A stretch of DNA of 64,000 nt, from NCBI GenBank assembly GCA_009841405.1, contig VXLV01000124.1, positions 106,292-170,291 of the forward strand, in the 5' to 3' direction. The notes under the pieces are model-generated. The model was not told the DNA's origin. It saw nothing but the letters and a program-made list of their open reading frames with translations, and did not search any database. Shown piece after piece: positions 61,885 through 64,000 of this stretch. This stretch comes from Chloroflexota bacterium (lineage in GTDB: Bacteria > Chloroflexota > Anaerolineae > Aggregatilineales > Phototrophicaceae). Both the position numbers and the translations under genes were made by a program. Every line of letters begins with the position of its first letter. Position 1 is the first letter of the stretch.

Positions 61885-63680
61885 TGCGTCGACCCGGCCA
61901 GCACCAACTCGCCCGTCTGCACGCGCCACAGCGACGCGTAGAGCCCGTCCAGGAGCAAGAGATCCTGGTGATGACCGCTCTCCAGCAGTTGGCCGTCTTG
62001 CAGCACGTAGATCATATCGGCGTTGCGCACGGTGGAGAGGCGATGGGCGATGACGATGGTTGTGCGGCCGATGACGATGCGCTCCAGCGAGCGCTGAATC
62101 GCGGCTTCGGTTTCGTTGTCGACCGATGAGGTCGCTTCATCGAGGATCAGGATTGGCGGGTCGGTCAACACCGCGCGCGCGATGGAGAGGCGCTGGCGCT
62201 GCCCGCCGGAGAGCTTCTGCCCGCGTTCGCCGACCACGGTTTCGTAGCCTTGCGGCAGTTGCATGATGAACTCATGCGCCTCGGCCACCTTTGCCGCTTC
62301 GATGATGAGGTCCATAGGGGCGTCCGGGTCGCCATACGCGATATTCTCGTGAACCGTGCCGTGGAACAAAAAGACATCCTGGCTCACCAGGCCAATGGCC
62401 CGGCGAATATCTTCTTGCCGAAGCTCGCGCAAGTCATAGCCATCGAGCAGCACACGACCGGCCGTAACATCGTAGTAGCGCAGCAGCAGTTTTATGACGG
62501 TGCTTTTGCCGGCGCCGGTGGCCCCGACAATGGCGATGGTGTCGCCCGCCGGAATATCCAGCGTGAGATTGCGAATCACTTGGCGGCCGTCGCTATAGGC
62601 GAACTCCACATGGTCCAAACGCATTTCCCCGCGGACCTGCGCGGTGGGCAGGTCAAGGTCGCCGTCGATGATAGTTGACTTGATGCCAAGCAGATCAAGA
62701 ATGCGAATGGTGGAGGCCATGGCGCGCTGGTAGAGATCGAAGGTTTCGCCCAGCCGGGTCAGCGGCCAAAGCAGGCGCTGCGTCATGAAGATGAGCACGC
62801 TGTAGGCGCCGATCTCGAGCAGGCCGTCAAGCGCCAGCTTGCCGCCGGCGACAGTAATGGCGATGAAGCCGGTGACGATCACCATGCGGATCAGGGGCGT
62901 AAAGGCCGAGCCCCAGCGGATGGCGCGGCGATTGCGCTCGAGATATTCGTTGCTCTCGAAGCGCAGGCGCTCGGCTTCAAAGTCTTCGGCGGTAAAGCTT
63001 TTGATGGTGGCGATGCCGCTGAGGCTGTTGGACAGATGATGGTTAATGACGCTGACCTGCTCGCGCACGGACAGGTATAGCGGCGCCAGCAACCGCTGGA
63101 ACTTCAGCGAACCCCAGATGATGAAGGGGATGGGCACAGCCGCCATCCAGGCGACGCTTGGCGCGATGAAGACGAAGATGCCGCCGATGGCGACTACGGT
63201 AGTCAAAATCTGAATCACATCGTTGGCGCCGATATCCAGAAAGCGCTCCAGTTGGTTGATGTCGTCGTTCAGCACGGACATCAAGCCGCCGGTGCTCTGG
63301 TCTTCGAAGTACGCCAACTCAAGGCGCTGAACGTGATCGTAGGCTTCGACGCGCAGATCGTGCTGCATGGACTGGGCGAGATTGCGCCAGTAAACGCGCT
63401 GGAGATAGCCGAAGACCGACTCCAGCAGCCAGACGATGAACGTGACGACGCCGAGGATAATCAGCTGCAGCGACAGGTCCGTCACGCCCCAGCGGCCCAG
63501 CAGGGAGTTTTGGCGTTCGACTACGATGTCCACCGCCATGCCGATGAGGACGGGCGGCATGATGTCGAATAACTTGCCCAGGATCGAGAAGCTGGTCGCC
63601 CAAGCCACGCGGCGCTTGTAGACCGAGGCATAGTTGAGCAGCCGGACGAAGGGATGGCGTTTCTTAATTTTTGACTTCAT
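61881..63680 (-). CDS. ABC transporter, fused permease and ATPase (exporter type)
   Basis: 599 residues from ATG 63680 (two codons upstream a TTG is in frame). Six membrane helices in the first 330 residues, then an ATPase domain with Walker [16 protein letters not shown] (about 381-395), Q-loop [11 protein letters not shown], signature [16 protein letters not shown], Walker [13 protein letters not shown] with the catalytic Glu, and switch His in IVIAHRLST. MsbA/LmrA-like half transporter; works as a homodimer or with another half. Substrate unknown. Convergent with the oxidoreductase gene, stops overlapping in CTAG (61881-61884). Confidence 0.94.
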   Translation of the reverse strand: MKSKIKKRHPFVRLLNYASVYKRRVAWATSFSILGKLFDIMPPVLIGMAVDIVVERQNSLLGRWGVTDLSLQLIILGVVTFIVWLLESVFGYLQRVYWRNLAQSMQHDLRVEAYDHVQRLELAYFEDQSTGGLMSVLNDDINQLERFLDIGANDVIQILTTVVAIGGIFVFIAPSVAWMAAVPIPFIIWGSLKFQRLLAPLYLSVREQVSVINHHLSNSLSGIATIKSFTAEDFEAERLRFESNEYLERNRRAIRWGSAFTPLIRMVIVTGFIAITVAGGKLALDGLLEIGAYSVLIFMTQRLLWPLTRLGETFDLYQRAMASTIRILDLLGIKSTIIDGDLDLPTAQVRGEMRLDHVEFAYSDGRQVIRNLTLDIPAGDTIAIVGATGAGKSTVIKLLLRYYDVTAGRVLLDGYDLRELRQEDIRRAIGLVSQDVFLFHGTVHENIAYGDPDAPMDLIIEAAKVAEAHEFIMQLPQGYETVVGERGQKLSGGQRQRLSIARAVLTDPPILILDEATSSVDNETEAAIQRSLERIVIGRTTIVIAHRLSTVRNADMIYVLQDGQLLESGHHQDLLLLDGLYASLWRVQTGELVLAGSTH

Positions 63681-63686
63681 GCGCAA

Positions 63687-63988
63687 ACGAAAGGCTGAAA
63701 GGACATATAAACGCTGGATTATAGAGGATTGAGCGGCGGCGCGCTATATGGCAATCGGCGGGGGCAGAGAGCGAATCTGTCAAGAGAGGATTTGCCAATA
63801 TGGCACAGCAGTATTCGCATGTAAGTCGTACAAAAGAATTAAACACAGAGAACACAGAGAACACAGAGATTTTGGCGTAAGGGCGAGCCTTGGCTCGCCC
63901 ACTGTTCCAGTTAGGTTTTGTGGGCGCACCCCCCCGGACCCCCCACACAGGAGGAATAAAATTTTGATGAGTGTGATTAAGAGGATCA
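63687..63988. repeat. right-end intergenic stretch with AACACAGAG tandem and palindrome
   Basis: Three perfect tandem copies of AACACAGAG lie at 63842-63868. The hairpin GGGCGAGCC-TT-GGCTCGCCC lies at 63881-63900. A C-rich run (CACCCCCCCGG) lies near 63925. No full gene is supported. Near the end AGGAGGAATAAAATTTTG precedes ATG 63967, but that frame closes after 9 codons. Confidence 0.75.
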
Positions 63989-64000
63989 ATGAATAAAACA
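63989..64000 (+). CDS. possible start of a gene running out of the window
   Basis: ATG 63989 follows AAGAGGATCA and begins M-N-K-T at the window edge. The preceding 9-codon frame (63967-63996) has the better AGGAGG site and ends just past this ATG, so the two would be coupled. Too short to judge. Confidence 0.2.

Overview
The window looks like a chromosomal segment of a Chloroflexota bacterium, most likely Anaerolineae-like. The support is a GC-rich, densely packed genome with frequent TTG and GTG starts; a topoisomerase I carrying an N-terminal CxxC domain; a chromosomal baseplate-J-like protein next to ruvX; membrane-anchored C39/TPR and SH3/CARDB proteins with Pro/Thr-rich linkers; and many phytanoyl-CoA-dioxygenase-type and Gfo/Idh-type genes. 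The phylum call is inference; no rRNA is present to settle it.

Left part (about 1-42 kb) is mostly core machinery. It runs: a secreted protein cut by the left edge; yajC-secD-secF (protein export); purH; a TPP-riboswitch-controlled thiamine ABC transporter thiB-thiP-thiQ on the minus strand; the two subunits of a CoA-transferase-fold enzyme placed 3.5 kb apart; ctpA, secG and an orphan solute-binding protein; divergent tyrS and alaS; a baseplate-J-like protein with ruvX; a C39/TPR protein, murJ, a metallo-hydrolase, a phosphoglycerate-mutase-like enzyme and an MFS carrier; ffh-rpsP-khpA-rimM (SRP and ribosome maturation); dprA; manC; topA; greA with a metallo-beta-lactamase-fold protein; a surface binding protein; an M23 peptidase with a lipoprotein; and tRNA-Arg(CCG).

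Right part (about 42-64 kb) is accessory. It holds sugar and small-molecule metabolism genes (two Gfo/Idh oxidoreductases, an aldose epimerase, an aldo/keto reductase, an old-yellow-enzyme homologue, a DapA-like aldolase, two phytanoyl-CoA-dioxygenase-like enzymes, a creatininase-like amidohydrolase, a PanE-like reductase and an SDR). It also has an XRE regulator with a divergent pair of very small genes (a zinc ribbon and a one-helix membrane peptide), an orphan molybdenum hydroxylase subunit, a sulfotransferase/aminotransferase-like pair, a membrane-anchored clan-A glycosidase with a binding protein, and an ABC exporter. The gaps between these genes carry GGGCGA/TCGCCC palindromes and short CACAGAG direct repeats that are not seen in the left part.

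The two observations most worth following are (i) the overlapping sulfotransferase / class-IV aminotransferase-like pair at 56854-58505, in which the PLP lysine is replaced by histidine and which looks like the unfused form of the plant 'BCAT-like' fusion proteins, and (ii) the XRE / zinc-ribbon / mini-membrane-protein cassette at 53684-54262, organised around a 12-bp inverted repeat. I see no rRNA, CRISPR array, insertion sequence, prophage or restriction-modification genes.
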